Below are positions 18,698 to 27,257 of a stretch of DNA of 64,000 nucleotides, piece after piece (the first letter of the stretch is position 1; each line of letters starts with the position of its first letter). Both the position numbers and the translations under genes were made by a program. The stretch is from Dactylosporangium siamense (GTDB lineage: Bacteria; Actinomycetota; Actinomycetes; Mycobacteriales; Micromonosporaceae). Under the pieces are notes generated by a model. The model searched no databases and was not told the origin of the DNA. It saw only the letters and a list, made by a program, of their open reading frames with translations. The stretch covers positions 1 through 64,000 of the forward strand of contig NZ_BONQ01000010.1 of the NCBI RefSeq assembly GCF_016862795.1, written 5' to 3'.

Positions 18698-19876
18698 TCA
18701 GCACGCGTCGCCGGTGCCGGCGGGCGGTAGGCGCACGGTGACCCGCAGGCCGCCGCCGGGGTTGGGCACGAGACTCGCGTGTCCACCGTGGACGGTCGCG
18801 ATCGACGCGACGATGGCGAGGCCGAGCCCGAAGCCGTCGGCACCGGTGCGGGTGTGCCGGTGGAACGGCCGGAACAGCCCCTCGGCGTCCGCCGGGTCGA
18901 TGACCGGGCCGGTGTTGGCGACGGTGAGCGACGCGCCCGCCGCCGTGGTGATCCAGATGTCGCCGCCGGCGACGTTGTGCCGGACGGCGTTGTCGACGAG
19001 GTTCGCGGCGAGCCGCTCCAGCAGGACCGGATCGCCGGCCGTCACGGCGGGTTCGAGGGACAGGTGCAGCCGCCGGTCGCCGACGTCGGTGCCGTCCAGG
19101 ACGTCCTCGACGCAGGTGGCGAGGTCGACCGTCTCCCGCGCGGCCAGGCCGGCGTCGGTGCGGGCGAGGGTCAGCAGGGCCTCCATGAGCGCCTCGGCCT
19201 GCCTGGCCGCGGCACGGATGTCGTCGGCCATCCGCAGCAGTTCCTCCCGCGACGGCGCCGGTTTGGCCAGGACCACGTCGACGGTGGCCCGCATGACGGT
19301 CAGCGGGGTCCGCAGCTCGTGGCTGGCGTTGGCGATGAACCGGCGCTGCCCGGTGAACGCGGCCTCCAGGCGGTCCAGCATCGCGTCGAACGTGTCGGCG
19401 AGCTGCCGCAGCTCGTCGCGGGGGCCACCGAGCGCCACCCGCGACGCGAGGTTGTCCTCCGTGGCGGCCCGGGCGGCGGCGGTGATCCGGTGCAGCGGCC
19501 GCAGCACCCGGCCGGCGACCAGCCACCCGGCCGCCGCGGACAGCACGGTGACGACGGCGAGCGTGGTCACCGAGTACTGCACCAGGTTGTCCAACGTCTC
19601 CTGGCGCTGGGTCTGCACCCCGGCCAGGACGCCCTCGTCGAAGGCATTCTGGCACTTGTTGCGCATGCCGGGCTCCTGCTCCGGGGCGCCCTGCAGCACC
19701 GCCTTGCAGGCCTCCGCGAACTTCGCCGGTGCCTGCGCCCCTTCCTTGCGGGCCGGGGGGTCGTCGGTCAGGCTGGCGGCGACGAGGCCGTAGATGATCG
19801 CGACGACGATCGCGCCGCCGGTCGCGAACAGCACCGTGTAGAGCAGGGTCAGGCGGACCCGGACGGTGAGCCTCAC
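18698..19876 (-). CDS. Sensor histidine kinase
   Basis: A 392-aa protein. TM1 (LTLLYTVLFATGGAIVVAII), an extracytoplasmic loop of about 80 residues with two cysteines, TM2 (TLAVVTVLSAAAGWLVAG), HAMP, then the H-box FIANASHELRTPL, N-box NLVDNAVRHN and G-box GFGLGLAIV. It phosphorylates the upstream response regulator. Its GTG start overlaps the regulator stop (GTGA). The pair is divergent from the lipoprotein/export operon and likely controls it in response to an envelope signal (inference). Confidence 0.92.
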   Translation of the reverse strand: MRLTVRVRLTLLYTVLFATGGAIVVAIIYGLVAASLTDDPPARKEGAQAPAKFAEACKAVLQGAPEQEPGMRNKCQNAFDEGVLAGVQTQRQETLDNLVQYSVTTLAVVTVLSAAAGWLVAGRVLRPLHRITAAARAATEDNLASRVALGGPRDELRQLADTFDAMLDRLEAAFTGQRRFIANASHELRTPLTVMRATVDVVLAKPAPSREELLRMADDIRAAARQAEALMEALLTLARTDAGLAARETVDLATCVEDVLDGTDVGDRRLHLSLEPAVTAGDPVLLERLAANLVDNAVRHNVAGGDIWITTAAGASLTVANTGPVIDPADAEGLFRPFHRHTRTGADGFGLGLAIVASIATVHGGHASLVPNPGGGLRVTVRLPPAGTGDAC

Positions 19877-20517
19877 ATCCGGTACCCCTTGCCGACGACG
19901 GTCTCGATGAGCCCCGGCGGGCCGAGTTTGCGCCGCAGCCGGGTCAGCGTCACCGACACGATGTTGCTGAACGGGTCGGCGTTGGCGTCCCAGACGTGTT
20001 CCAGGAGCTCCTCGGCGCTGACCACGGCACCGTCGGCGGCGATGAGCATCTCCAGGACGCCGAACTCCTTGCGGGTCAGCTGCAGCGGCCGGTCGGCGCG
20101 GCTGGCACGGTGCCGGGCCCGGTCGACGGTCAGGTCGCCGCGGCGCACGACCGGCGGCGCCGACGGTGCCCGGCGGGCCAGCGCCCGCACCCGCGCGACG
20201 AGTTCGTGGAAGGCGAACGGCTTGCCGAGGTAGTCGTCGGCGCCCAGCTCCAGGCCGTCGACCCGGTCGTCCACCGCCGACGCGGCGGTCAGCATGAGGA
20301 TACGGGCCGCACCGCCGGCCAGGGACCGGCACACCTGGTCGCCGTGGACGACCGGCAGGTCGCGGTCGAGCACGACGACGTCGTAATCGGTTTCGCCGGC
20401 CCGGGTCAGCGCGGCGGCGCCGTCGGTGACGACGTCGACCGCCATCCCCGCGTCCCGCAGCCCCTCACCGATCCGGGCGGCGAGGGTCGCGTGGTCCTCG
20501 ACCACCAGCACCCGCAT
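19873..20517 (-). CDS. OmpR-family response regulator
   Basis: A 214-aa protein with an N-terminal receiver (VVEDH acidic pocket, phospho-Asp in VVVLDRDLPVVHG, conserved MLTAAS Thr and LGKPF Lys). The C-terminal winged helix has RKEFGVLEMLIAADGAVVSA and the recognition helix NIVSVTLTRLRRKLG. It binds DNA as a dimer when phosphorylated by the adjacent kinase. The start is at MRVLVVEDH. A gap of 86 bp separates it from the divergent lipoprotein gene. Confidence 0.93.
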   Translation of the reverse strand: MRVLVVEDHATLAARIGEGLRDAGMAVDVVTDGAAALTRAGETDYDVVVLDRDLPVVHGDQVCRSLAGGAARILMLTAASAVDDRVDGLELGADDYLGKPFAFHELVARVRALARRAPSAPPVVRRGDLTVDRARHRASRADRPLQLTRKEFGVLEMLIAADGAVVSAEELLEHVWDANADPFSNIVSVTLTRLRRKLGPPGLIETVVGKGYRM

Positions 20518-20603
20518 GGCGCCCATTGTGCCGCGCCGGTCATGACATCCGTCCGACATGCGCGGTAGCGCCCGTGTCACCCCTGTCCCCGTACACCTGC
20601 TGC

Positions 20604-21173
20604 ATGAGAATCGTCATCGCCTGCCTCGCGGTGCTCGTGCTCGCCGGGTGCAGCGGCCCGGCCTCACCGGGCGTCCCCCGGCTGTCCGGCGGCGCGGCCG
20701 GAGGCGGCACCGGGCCGCAGCGCCAAGCCGCGTTGCACGCCGCAGCCGAATGCATCCGGCAGCACGGCATCACCGGCTACCAGGATCCCGTGCTGACCGC
20801 CGACGGCCACGTCTACACCGACTCCCGCAGCTACCGCGACGCCGAGGACGCCACCATCCAGGCCGTCGAGACGGCCTGCAAGGCGCTGCTGGACGCGGCG
20901 CAGTTCCAGCCGACCGAACAGGCCCCGGCCCCGCCGGCGCTGGTGCAGGCCGGGGTCCGGGCGCACCAGTGCCTGCGCGAGCACGGCCTGGTCAACGTCA
21001 AGGACCCGACCGCAGCGACGGAGTTCACCCCCGGGCACGGCTTCGGCGTCGACCCCGCGGAGATGCCGGGCGACAAGACCGATCCGGTCGTGCGGCGGGC
21101 GCTCGAGGCGTGCCGGGCGATCCTGGACGAGGAGGCCCGCGTGTCGAGCCTCGGAAACCTCGGCGATGCGTAG
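20604..21173 (+). CDS. Lipoprotein, unknown function, first gene of export operon
   Basis: A 189-aa protein. The signal peptide MRIVIACLAVLVLAGCSG has a clear lipobox. The mature domain has two related halves, each with a C-[IL]-R-[QE]-H-G motif (ECIRQHGITGYQDP and QCLREHGLVNVKDP) and a later Cys (ETACKALL, LEACRAIL). This internally duplicated, four-Cys fold is common in actinobacterial lipoproteins encoded beside ABC exporters and TCS genes. It overlaps the next gene by 8 nt. Confidence 0.75.
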   Translation: MRIVIACLAVLVLAGCSGPASPGVPRLSGGAAGGGTGPQRQAALHAAAECIRQHGITGYQDPVLTADGHVYTDSRSYRDAEDATIQAVETACKALLDAAQFQPTEQAPAPPALVQAGVRAHQCLREHGLVNVKDPTAATEFTPGHGFGVDPAEMPGDKTDPVVRRALEACRAILDEEARVSSLGNLGDA

Positions 21174-22227
21174 GCGGGCCGTGGTCGCCGGGGCGGCGGC
21201 CGTCGTCGCGGCGGGCGCCACCGGCGGCTGGTGGGTCCGGGACCGGCCGGCGCCCGCGGCGGCCACGAGCCAGGCGGCCACCGGCACCGTGGCCGTCGTG
21301 CGGACCGACCTGTCCACGACCACGCACGTGACCGGGGCGCTCGGCTTCCGGGACACCTACACGGTCTTCGCTCAGGGACCCGGCGGGACGATCACCGCGC
21401 TGCCCCGGCCCGGCCAGGTCGTCAGCCGCGGCGAGCCGGTGTACGACCTGGACGGCCGGCCCGTGCGGCTGCTCTACGGCAACCACCCGGCGTGGCGGCC
21501 GTTCGGCGCCGGCATGACCCGCGGCGCGGACGTGCGCGCGCTGAAGGAGAACCTGGTGGCGCTCGGCCACGGACGGTCGCTGACCGTCGACGACACGTTC
21601 ACGGCGGCGGCGACGGCAGCGGTCCGCCGCTGGCAGCAGGCGACCGGTCAGCCGGTGACGGGCCGGGTGGAGCTCGGCGCGGTCACGTTCCAGCCGGGCC
21701 CGGTGCGGGTCACCGAGCTCACCGCGAAGCTCGGCGCCACCAATCGCGGCGAGGATCCGGTGCTGACGGGCACGTCGACGGCGGCGGCGGTCACCATCTC
21801 CGTCCCGGCGGGGCGCACCTACCTCGTGCACGCCGGCGACAAGGTCACCGTCACCATGCCCGACGACACCAAGGCGGACGGCACGGTGGCGTACCTGTCC
21901 CCGGTCGCGGAAGCGGCGCCGGCCATGGACGGGCGCCCGCCCCAGCCGATGGTCACCGGGCTCGTCACCCTCGACAAGCCGTCGACCGCCGGCGACCTCG
22001 ACCGCGCGCCGGTCCAGGTGAACATCACCGGCAAGTCCGTCAGCGGCGTGCTCGCGGTGCCGGTCACCGCGCTCGTCGCGCTCGCCGGCGGCGGCTACGC
22101 CGTGTGGCTCGGCGCGGGCGCGCAACGCCGGCTGGTCGCGGTCACCACCGGGCTGTTCGCCGAGACGCTCGTCGAGGTGCGCGGCGACCTGCACGAGGGC
22201 GACCTGGTGGAGGTGCCGGTCGGATGA
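21166..22227 (+). CDS. Periplasmic adaptor with peptidoglycan-binding domain
   Basis: A 353-aa protein. The signal or anchor segment [20 protein letters not shown] is followed by an HlyD/MacA-like adaptor core ([36 protein letters not shown]). Embedded in it is a PGBD-type peptidoglycan-binding helix set ([17 protein letters not shown]...[10 protein letters not shown]). It probably links the downstream ABC transporter to the cell wall in a MacAB-like exporter of Gram-positives. ATGA overlap with the ATPase gene. Confidence 0.8.
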   Translation: MRRRAVVAGAAAVVAAGATGGWWVRDRPAPAAATSQAATGTVAVVRTDLSTTTHVTGALGFRDTYTVFAQGPGGTITALPRPGQVVSRGEPVYDLDGRPVRLLYGNHPAWRPFGAGMTRGADVRALKENLVALGHGRSLTVDDTFTAAATAAVRRWQQATGQPVTGRVELGAVTFQPGPVRVTELTAKLGATNRGEDPVLTGTSTAAAVTISVPAGRTYLVHAGDKVTVTMPDDTKADGTVAYLSPVAEAAPAMDGRPPQPMVTGLVTLDKPSTAGDLDRAPVQVNITGKSVSGVLAVPVTALVALAGGGYAVWLGAGAQRRLVAVTTGLFAETLVEVRGDLHEGDLVEVPVG

Positions 22228-22904
22228 CCACGGCGCTGGAGCTCCACCTCGTCAACAAGATCTACCCACCGCCGACCACGGTGACCGCGCTGCGCGACGT
22301 GTCGCTGGTGGTGCGCACCGGCGAGACCGTCGCGATCACCGGCCCGTCCGGCGCCGGGAAGACGACCCTGCTCAGCATCCTGGGCACCCTGGAGCGGCCG
22401 ACCTCCGGGGCGGTCCGCATCGCCGGCACCGACACCACCGATCTGTCGGATCCCGATCTGGCCGGGGTACGGGCCTGGCACCTCGGATTCGTCTTCCAGC
22501 AGTTCTTCCTGCTCGATCACCTTTCGGTGCTGGACAACGTGGCGACCGGCCTGCTGTATCGGGGGGTGCCCGCCGCGACGCGCCGGGCGCGGGCCGGCGA
22601 GGTGCTCGAACGCGTCGGGCTGTCCGGCCGGCTCCGGCACCGCCCGGCGCAGCTGTCCGGGGGCGAGCGGCAGCGGGTCGCGATCGCCCGGGCGCTGGTC
22701 GGGCAGCCGGCGGTGCTCCTCGCCGACGAACCGACCGGCAACCTCGACTCGGCCACCGGCCAGGAGATCGCGGCGCTGCTGGCCGGCCTCGGCGGCTCGA
22801 CGACGGTCGTGCTCATCACCCACAACATGGAGGTGGCCGCGACCATGGCCCGCCAGGTGCAGCTTCGGGACGGCCGGATCCTCGACACCGCGGACGCCCC
22901 GTGA
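22224..22904 (+). CDS. ABC transporter ATP-binding protein (MacB/LolD type)
   Basis: A 226-aa protein with Walker [13 protein letters not shown]-loop [10 protein letters not shown], signature LSGGERQR, Walker [14 protein letters not shown] and H-loop LITHNM. It is the MacB/LolD/FtsE-type ATPase that powers the FtsX-like permease encoded next. It starts at the ATG overlapping the adaptor stop. Confidence 0.93.
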   Translation: MTTALELHLVNKIYPPPTTVTALRDVSLVVRTGETVAITGPSGAGKTTLLSILGTLERPTSGAVRIAGTDTTDLSDPDLAGVRAWHLGFVFQQFFLLDHLSVLDNVATGLLYRGVPAATRRARAGEVLERVGLSGRLRHRPAQLSGGERQRVAIARALVGQPAVLLADEPTGNLDSATGQEIAALLAGLGGSTTVVLITHNMEVAATMARQVQLRDGRILDTADAP

Positions 22905-24085
22905 AGGCGGCCACGCGGCTGCGGGCCGGCGACGCGGTCGCGGTGTCGACGGCCGGCCTGCGGGCCCGGCGGTTGCGCGCGGCCCTGTCGGCGCTCGGCG
23001 TCGCGATCGCCATCGCCGCGCTCGTCGCCGTCCTGGGCGTCGCGGAGTCCTCCAAGGCCGAGCTGCTCGACCAACTCGGCCGGCAGGGAAACCTGCTCAC
23101 CGTCGCGACCGGCAAGACGTTCGGCGGCGACCCGGCCCCGCTGCCGGCGACCGCACCGGCGATGATCCGGCGCATTCCGCCGGTCCGGTCGGTGACGGCG
23201 GTCGGCAACGTCGAAGGCGTCACGGTCCGCCGGTCCGCCGCCGTGCCGTCGCAGCAGACCGGCGGCATCACGGTCCTCGCCGCCCAGCCGTCCCTCGTGG
23301 ACGTGCTCGCCGTGCCGCTCGCACGGGGCGCGTTCCTGCCCCACCCCGCTTTCCCGGAGGTGGTGCTCGGCGACGCCACCGCGCGGATCCTCGGCATCGG
23401 CGCCATCGACGCGCAGACCCAGGTGTACCTCGGTGGCACCTACTTCACCGTCGTCGGGATCCTCGCCCCGACGCCGGTCGCCCCCGAGATCGACACCGCC
23501 GCACTGATCAGCTACGACGTGGCCGACGAGCTGTTCCAGCTGCAGGGCCGGTCCAGCCGGGTGTACCTGCGCGTCGACCCCGACCAGGTCGCCGACGTGG
23601 CGGCGGTCCTCGCGTTCACCGCCGCGCCCCAGGACCCGCGTTCCGTGGAGGTCGGCCGGCCGTCCGACCTGCTCCTCGCCCGGATCGCGGCGAAGGGTGC
23701 CTTCGTCGGGCTGTTCCTCGGCCTCGGCAGCATCGCCCTGCTCGTCGCCGGCGTCGGCATCGCCAACATCATGGTGATCTCGGTGCTGGAACGCCGGGCC
23801 GAGATCGGCCTGCGCCGCGCGCTGGGTGCCCGCCGCCGGGACGTCGCCGTGCAGTTCCTGCTCGAGTCGGCGCTGCTCACCACCGCCGGCGGGGTCCTCG
23901 GGGTCGCGCTGGGCTGCCTCGCCACCGCCGTCGCCGCGCACCTGGCCGGCAACCCGGTCGCGATCCCGGTGGTCGCGCCCATCGCCGGGCTCGCCGCGGC
24001 GCTCGCCGTCGGTGCCCTCGCCGGCTGCTACCCGGCGCTGCGGGCCGCCCGCCTCCCACCGGCGGACGCCCTTCGGACGCCGTGA
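22901..24085 (+). CDS. ABC transporter permease (FtsX/MacB type)
   Basis: A 394-aa protein. TM1 near residues 28-48 is followed by a MacB periplasmic core domain of about 200 residues (residues 50-260). Three C-terminal helices ([60 protein letters not shown]) and the FtsX signature [19 protein letters not shown] follow. It exports lipids, peptides or antibiotics or performs mechanotransmission; the substrate is unknown. GTGA overlap with the ATPase gene. Confidence 0.9.
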   Translation: MKAATRLRAGDAVAVSTAGLRARRLRAALSALGVAIAIAALVAVLGVAESSKAELLDQLGRQGNLLTVATGKTFGGDPAPLPATAPAMIRRIPPVRSVTAVGNVEGVTVRRSAAVPSQQTGGITVLAAQPSLVDVLAVPLARGAFLPHPAFPEVVLGDATARILGIGAIDAQTQVYLGGTYFTVVGILAPTPVAPEIDTAALISYDVADELFQLQGRSSRVYLRVDPDQVADVAAVLAFTAAPQDPRSVEVGRPSDLLLARIAAKGAFVGLFLGLGSIALLVAGVGIANIMVISVLERRAEIGLRRALGARRRDVAVQFLLESALLTTAGGVLGVALGCLATAVAAHLAGNPVAIPVVAPIAGLAAALAVGALAGCYPALRAARLPPADALRTP

Positions 24086-24090
24086 CCCGC

Positions 24091-24142
24091 TTGACGGGGC
24101 CAGGTCACAGGACAATACTCCTAATCGTGTTAGGTGAACCTA
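24091..24142 (+). promoter_or_regulatory. Promoter and double-palindrome operator of the TetR gene
   Basis: TTGACG (24091-24096), a 17-bp spacer and AATACT (24114-24119) predict transcription starting at or next to the GTG at 24127, so the mRNA is probably leaderless. Two overlapping palindromes cover the start: CCTAA-N5-TTAGG (24118-24132) and TAGGT-GA-ACCTA (24131-24142). They are probably the autoregulatory site. Confidence 0.65.
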
Positions 24143-24738
24143 GACGCGATAGGAAAACCGAACGTCGTGCGGCAATCCGGCGAGAGATCGTCGACGCCGC
24201 TTGGCAGATCGCCCGCGACAAGGGGCTGGCGCAGGTGACCCTGCGCGACGTCGCCGACCTGGTGGGGATGCGGCCACCGTCGCTCTACACGCACTTCGAG
24301 TCCAAGAACGCCATCTACGACGCGATGTTCGGCGACGCCTGGACGCAGTACGCAGAGCACTCCAAGACGGCCGAGGCCGACGAGCCGCGCACGAGCCGGG
24401 CGGCGATGCGCTTCTACGCCCGCGTCTTCTTCGACTTCGCGGTCGCGTTCCCGGCCCGGCATCAACTGATGAACCTCCGCACGATCCCGGACTTCACCCC
24501 GAGCGCCGACGCCTACGCACCGTCCATGGCGGTCATGGAGCACTTCGTCGCCCGGATGGCCCGCCACGGCGTGCACGGGCGGGACGACATCGACCTGTTC
24601 GTCGCCATCGTCTCCGGGATGATCGACGCGCAGCTCGCCAACGACCCCGGCGGGACGCGCTGGTCCGGACTGCTGGACCGGGCCGTCGACATGTTCGCCG
24701 ACAACATCGGCATCACCGACGAGAGGAGCCGACCGTGA
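24127..24738 (+). CDS. TetR-family transcriptional regulator
   Basis: A 203-aa protein with an N-terminal HTH (RREIVDAAWQIARDKGLAQV, TLRDVADLVGMRPPSLYTHF) and a C-terminal helical ligand domain with a TetR_C_33-like pattern. It most likely represses its own operon, which includes the coupled downstream enzyme gene (GTGA overlap). The GTG at 24127 fits the predicted leaderless promoter; a longer frame from 24082 would include the promoter. Confidence 0.88.
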   Translation: MLGEPRRDRKTERRAAIRREIVDAAWQIARDKGLAQVTLRDVADLVGMRPPSLYTHFESKNAIYDAMFGDAWTQYAEHSKTAEADEPRTSRAAMRFYARVFFDFAVAFPARHQLMNLRTIPDFTPSADAYAPSMAVMEHFVARMARHGVHGRDDIDLFVAIVSGMIDAQLANDPGGTRWSGLLDRAVDMFADNIGITDERSRP

Positions 24739-25493
24739 CCACGCCAGTGCTGGCCCCCCGACGCCCGTGTTTCGAACGGGACCTGGCGAAGCGCCTCGCC
24801 ACCGACGAGTACGCACGGTGCTCCGAACTCCTGACCCGCCTGGATCCCCACCACTGGTCCGCCCCGACCGTCAACACCGGATGGGACGTCCGCGACACCG
24901 CCGGCCACATGCTCGGCATGGTGCAGATGATGAGCAGCCTGCCGCAGCTGCTCAACCAGATGTCGACGTCGACGCGTCAGGCCAAGAAGGCCAAGGCCCC
25001 GGTCTCGATCGACTTCCTCACCGCGCTGCAGGTGCGGCGCAACGCCGGACTCACCCCGGCCGAGCTGATCGGGGCGTGGCAGCGGCTCGCCCCGAAGGCG
25101 GTGCGCGGCCGCGGCCGCATGCCGGGCTTCCTGCGCGGCCGCGCCATGCCCGAGGCCCAGCTGGTCGGCGGGCAGCTGGAGCGATGGACCTTCGCGTACC
25201 TGATGGACGTGATCCTGACCCGCGACCCGTTCATGCACCGCCTGGACATCTGCGCCGCCACCGGCCTGGACCCGCGGCCCACCGCGGAGCACGACGGCCG
25301 CATCGTCGACGACGCCGTCCAGGAGTGGGCCGGGCGGCACGGTCAGCCCTACTCCCTGGAGCTCACCGGCCCGGCCGGCGGTGTCTGGGGCGCCGGCACC
25401 GACCGGATCACGATGGACGCGCTGGACTTCTGCCGCATCATCTCCGGACGGGGCGAGGCAGCCGGCCTCCTCACCACGTCGGTGCCGTTCTGA
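24735..25493 (+). CDS. Maleylpyruvate isomerase-fold (mycothiol-dependent family) protein
   Basis: A 252-aa protein with a DinB/MDMPI metal-binding helical domain. WDVRDTAGHMLGM carries the first histidine ligand and FMHRLDIC the second, followed by the MDMPI C-terminal domain (LELTGPAGGVWGAG...MDALDFCRIISGRG). Family members include mycothiol-dependent maleylpyruvate isomerases and other mycothiol S-transferases, consistent with an actinobacterial host. The substrate is unknown. Control by the coupled TetR protein suggests response to a xenobiotic or metabolite. Confidence 0.8.
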   Translation: MTTPVLAPRRPCFERDLAKRLATDEYARCSELLTRLDPHHWSAPTVNTGWDVRDTAGHMLGMVQMMSSLPQLLNQMSTSTRQAKKAKAPVSIDFLTALQVRRNAGLTPAELIGAWQRLAPKAVRGRGRMPGFLRGRAMPEAQLVGGQLERWTFAYLMDVILTRDPFMHRLDICAATGLDPRPTAEHDGRIVDDAVQEWAGRHGQPYSLELTGPAGGVWGAGTDRITMDALDFCRIISGRGEAAGLLTTSVPF

Positions 25494-25567
25494 CCCGCCC
25501 CCCACCGGCCGACGCCTGCTGACCGTGTGGCCGATTGCCGAGCGTCGATCCGGGGAACGGGTACGGC

Positions 25568-26092
25568 ATGCGATACGAACTCGTGCGCCGGCCCGTGTGG
25601 GTGCGAAGCATCCTGAGCGCGCTGGTGTTCGCCGCGGTGACGACGGTGTTCAGGCTGCTCACCACGCCGACCGGACCGCTGCCGGCGCTGACCGCCGGTG
25701 TCGGCGGCGGCGCGCTGTTCGGCGTGGTGTTCGGCCTGTTCCTGTACCGGCAGGACCGCCAGCTCTGGGGTGACCAGCGGCTCAGCGGCGATGAGCGGGT
25801 CGCCGCGGTCCGCGCCGTCGACCGGGGGGACCCACCGTCCGAGCCCGACGTCCGAACGGCGGCGACCCGCGTCGCCCGGCTGCGCACCGCCCCGTCGAAC
25901 CATCCCGCCGCGGTCGTGGCCATGTTCGGGCTCCTGCTGGTGGTGGCCCTGGTCGAAGCCGCTGTTCTCGGCAACCGCTTCTGGTGGCTGATCGCGGGGT
26001 TCGTCGTGGTGTTCGCGCCGTGGGTGACGATCCGGACGGTCCGCCAGCGATCCACCGCCCGCCGGTTCCTCGCCGCGGTCGGAAACTCCTGA
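25568..26092 (+). CDS. Hypothetical membrane protein (four helices)
   Basis: A 174-aa protein with two N-terminal hydrophobic helices (SILSALVFAAVTTVFRLL; AGVGGGALFGVVFGLFLY). A charged cytoplasmic loop with DERVAAVRAVDRGDPP follows, then two more helices (VVAMFGLLLVVALVEAAVL; FWWLIAGFVVVFAPWVTI). I do not recognise a function. It stands alone just outside the left arm of the long inverted repeat. Confidence 0.65.
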   Translation: MRYELVRRPVWVRSILSALVFAAVTTVFRLLTTPTGPLPALTAGVGGGALFGVVFGLFLYRQDRQLWGDQRLSGDERVAAVRAVDRGDPPSEPDVRTAATRVARLRTAPSNHPAAVVAMFGLLLVVALVEAAVLGNRFWWLIAGFVVVFAPWVTIRTVRQRSTARRFLAAVGNS

Positions 26093-26123
26093 CACGCAGG
26101 GTTTTCGGGACTCCGGACAGGGC

Positions 26124-26156
26124 TGAGGCCGGTCACCGTGTTGGTGACCGGCCTCA
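26124..26156 (-). terminator. Hairpin terminator of the left acidic-protein gene
   Basis: TGAGGCCGGTCACC and its exact reverse complement flank a 5-nt loop (GTGTT): a 14-bp perfect stem 45 bp past the stop codon of the 26201 gene. Without a U-run, as usual in actinomycetes. Confidence 0.8.
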
Positions 26157-26200
26157 CGCCAGGGGGTCCTGCTCTTGGTTTGTCAGTTGCTCTTGGTTGG

Positions 26201-26632
26201 TTAGTTGGAGGCGACGCCGAGTTCGGCTGCGCCGCCGCCGGTGTGGATTTCGGTGCCGGAGGCGAAGGCGCTGTCCAGGCGGGCCTGGAGGGCGTCGAGC
26301 TGGGAGTATTCGGCGTTGTGCGAGGACTCGCTGCCTTCGGCGGCGAAGACGTGGTCGGTTTCGGCGGCGGAGTGGTCGTAGGAGGTGTAGTCCGACTCCT
26401 CGTAGTGCGCGCCGTTGGGGTTGCTGTACTCGACGTGGTGGCCCTGGTCGAAGCTGGTGTTCTCGGCTGCGGCGTGGTCCTGCTCGTAGACGTTGAACTG
26501 GTTGTTGTAGTCGGCCTCGCTGGCGTTGACCTGGTGCAGCTGGTCCAGGGACTCGTGCTCCTGGCCGGTCTCGACGTGACCGTAGTCCGCGCCGCCGTCG
26601 TAGCCGGTGTCGCCGCCGTCGTAGTCGCTCAT
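26201..26632 (-). CDS. Acidic Asp/Tyr/His/Glu-rich protein, copy A
   Basis: A 143-aa, strongly acidic and hydrophilic protein with no hydrophobic core until the C-terminus. It begins MSDYDGGDTGYDGGADYGHV. Nearly every segment is built from D, E, H, N, Q, S and Y with a YE/DH rhythm, and it ends with a short helix (LDALQARLDSAFASGTEIHT) and a Gly-rich tail. It is probably largely disordered; the family is not recognised. The amino-acid sequence is identical to copy B at 29740-30171. GGGGAGA ribosome site. Transcribed outward from the repeat pair. Confidence 0.8.
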   Translation of the reverse strand: MSDYDGGDTGYDGGADYGHVETGQEHESLDQLHQVNASEADYNNQFNVYEQDHAAAENTSFDQGHHVEYSNPNGAHYEESDYTSYDHSAAETDHVFAAEGSESSHNAEYSQLDALQARLDSAFASGTEIHTGGGAAELGVASN

Positions 26633-26732
26633 CGCTATCTCCCCTGAGGTGTGTGTCTGTCTCGCTGTTGGAACAAACGTTAGGCGTGGGGGAAGCGGTT
26701 CAAATCCCGGAAACGTGCCACCCGGCCAGGGG

Positions 26733-27257
26733 TCAGCGGGGGCGTGCGTTGTGCAGGCGGATGCCGCTGAAACGCAGGCTGCTGGCCGTGACCGCGTCCC
26801 AGAACGACCACAGGTTCGGCAGCACCCGCAGCTGGATGCCGGCGCCGGCGTGCAGCTCGAAGAGGTCCCCGACCGGCTCCGGCGGGCCGAGCGGCTCGAC
26901 CGGCTCGACGGCGACGTGGGCGTGGCTGCCGAACGGTGCGAACGGCGCCGCCGGGAACCGGTACGCGAACAGCCGGGCGGTCCGGATCGCCTCCAGCCAG
27001 CCGTATTCGACGGCGTGGACGCGCTCGCCGCAGCCGGCGCCGACGATCCGGTCGCGGTCCTCGGCGGTGGTGCCGGGGACGGTCCAGGCCATCGCCCGCG
27101 GGCACTGGCGCGGGAACCAGTAGTCCGGTGAGCGCCCGTGGTCCACGGCCCAGACGTACGCCTCCGGCTGCTGCGCGGTCGCCGCGACGTGCGGCACGAA
27201 CCTGGTGATCGTCGGGTCCTCGGAGAAGTGCAGCACCTGCCCCGGCTCCGGTCGCAT
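26733..27257 (-). CDS. DUF6886-like protein
   Basis: A 174-aa soluble protein starting MRPEPGQVLHFSEDPTITRF. The HFSEDP opening, AYVWAVDHGRSPDYWFPRQC and PRAMAW are, as I remember it, features of the DUF6886 family, whose function is unknown. The ATG overlaps the CGNR gene stop by one base (TGATG), so the two are co-translated. The gene ends 11 bp inside the left repeat arm boundary. Confidence 0.65.
   Translation of the reverse strand: MRPEPGQVLHFSEDPTITRFVPHVAATAQQPEAYVWAVDHGRSPDYWFPRQCPRAMAWTVPGTTAEDRDRIVGAGCGERVHAVEYGWLEAIRTARLFAYRFPAAPFAPFGSHAHVAVEPVEPLGPPEPVGDLFELHAGAGIQLRVLPNLWSFWDAVTASSLRFSGIRLHNARPR

Larger units (their letters stand above)
26113..26721. repeat. Long inverted repeat, left arm (609 bp)
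   Basis: The reverse complement of 29651-30259. By direct reading the arms are identical except at 26693 (A) against 29679 (where the right-arm complement reads C). The arm holds, from outside inwards, a hairpin terminator, the complete 143-aa acidic protein gene, its ribosome site and its promoter region. The arms end abruptly (26113 and 26721) with no transposase and no obvious target duplication. Confidence 0.95.

Noticed and set aside
15373-18843. A 1,156-codon open frame on the minus strand
   Set aside because: It is antisense to uppP, the RNA ligase and the aminotransferase, and its product is Arg/Asp/Pro low-complexity. Such frames are usual opposite GC-rich genes.
26138-26647. A hydrophobic Val/Gly-rich reading frame antisense to the acidic gene (also in the other arm)
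   Set aside because: It is the complement of the acidic protein gene; the ribosome site, hairpin and codon pattern support the other strand.
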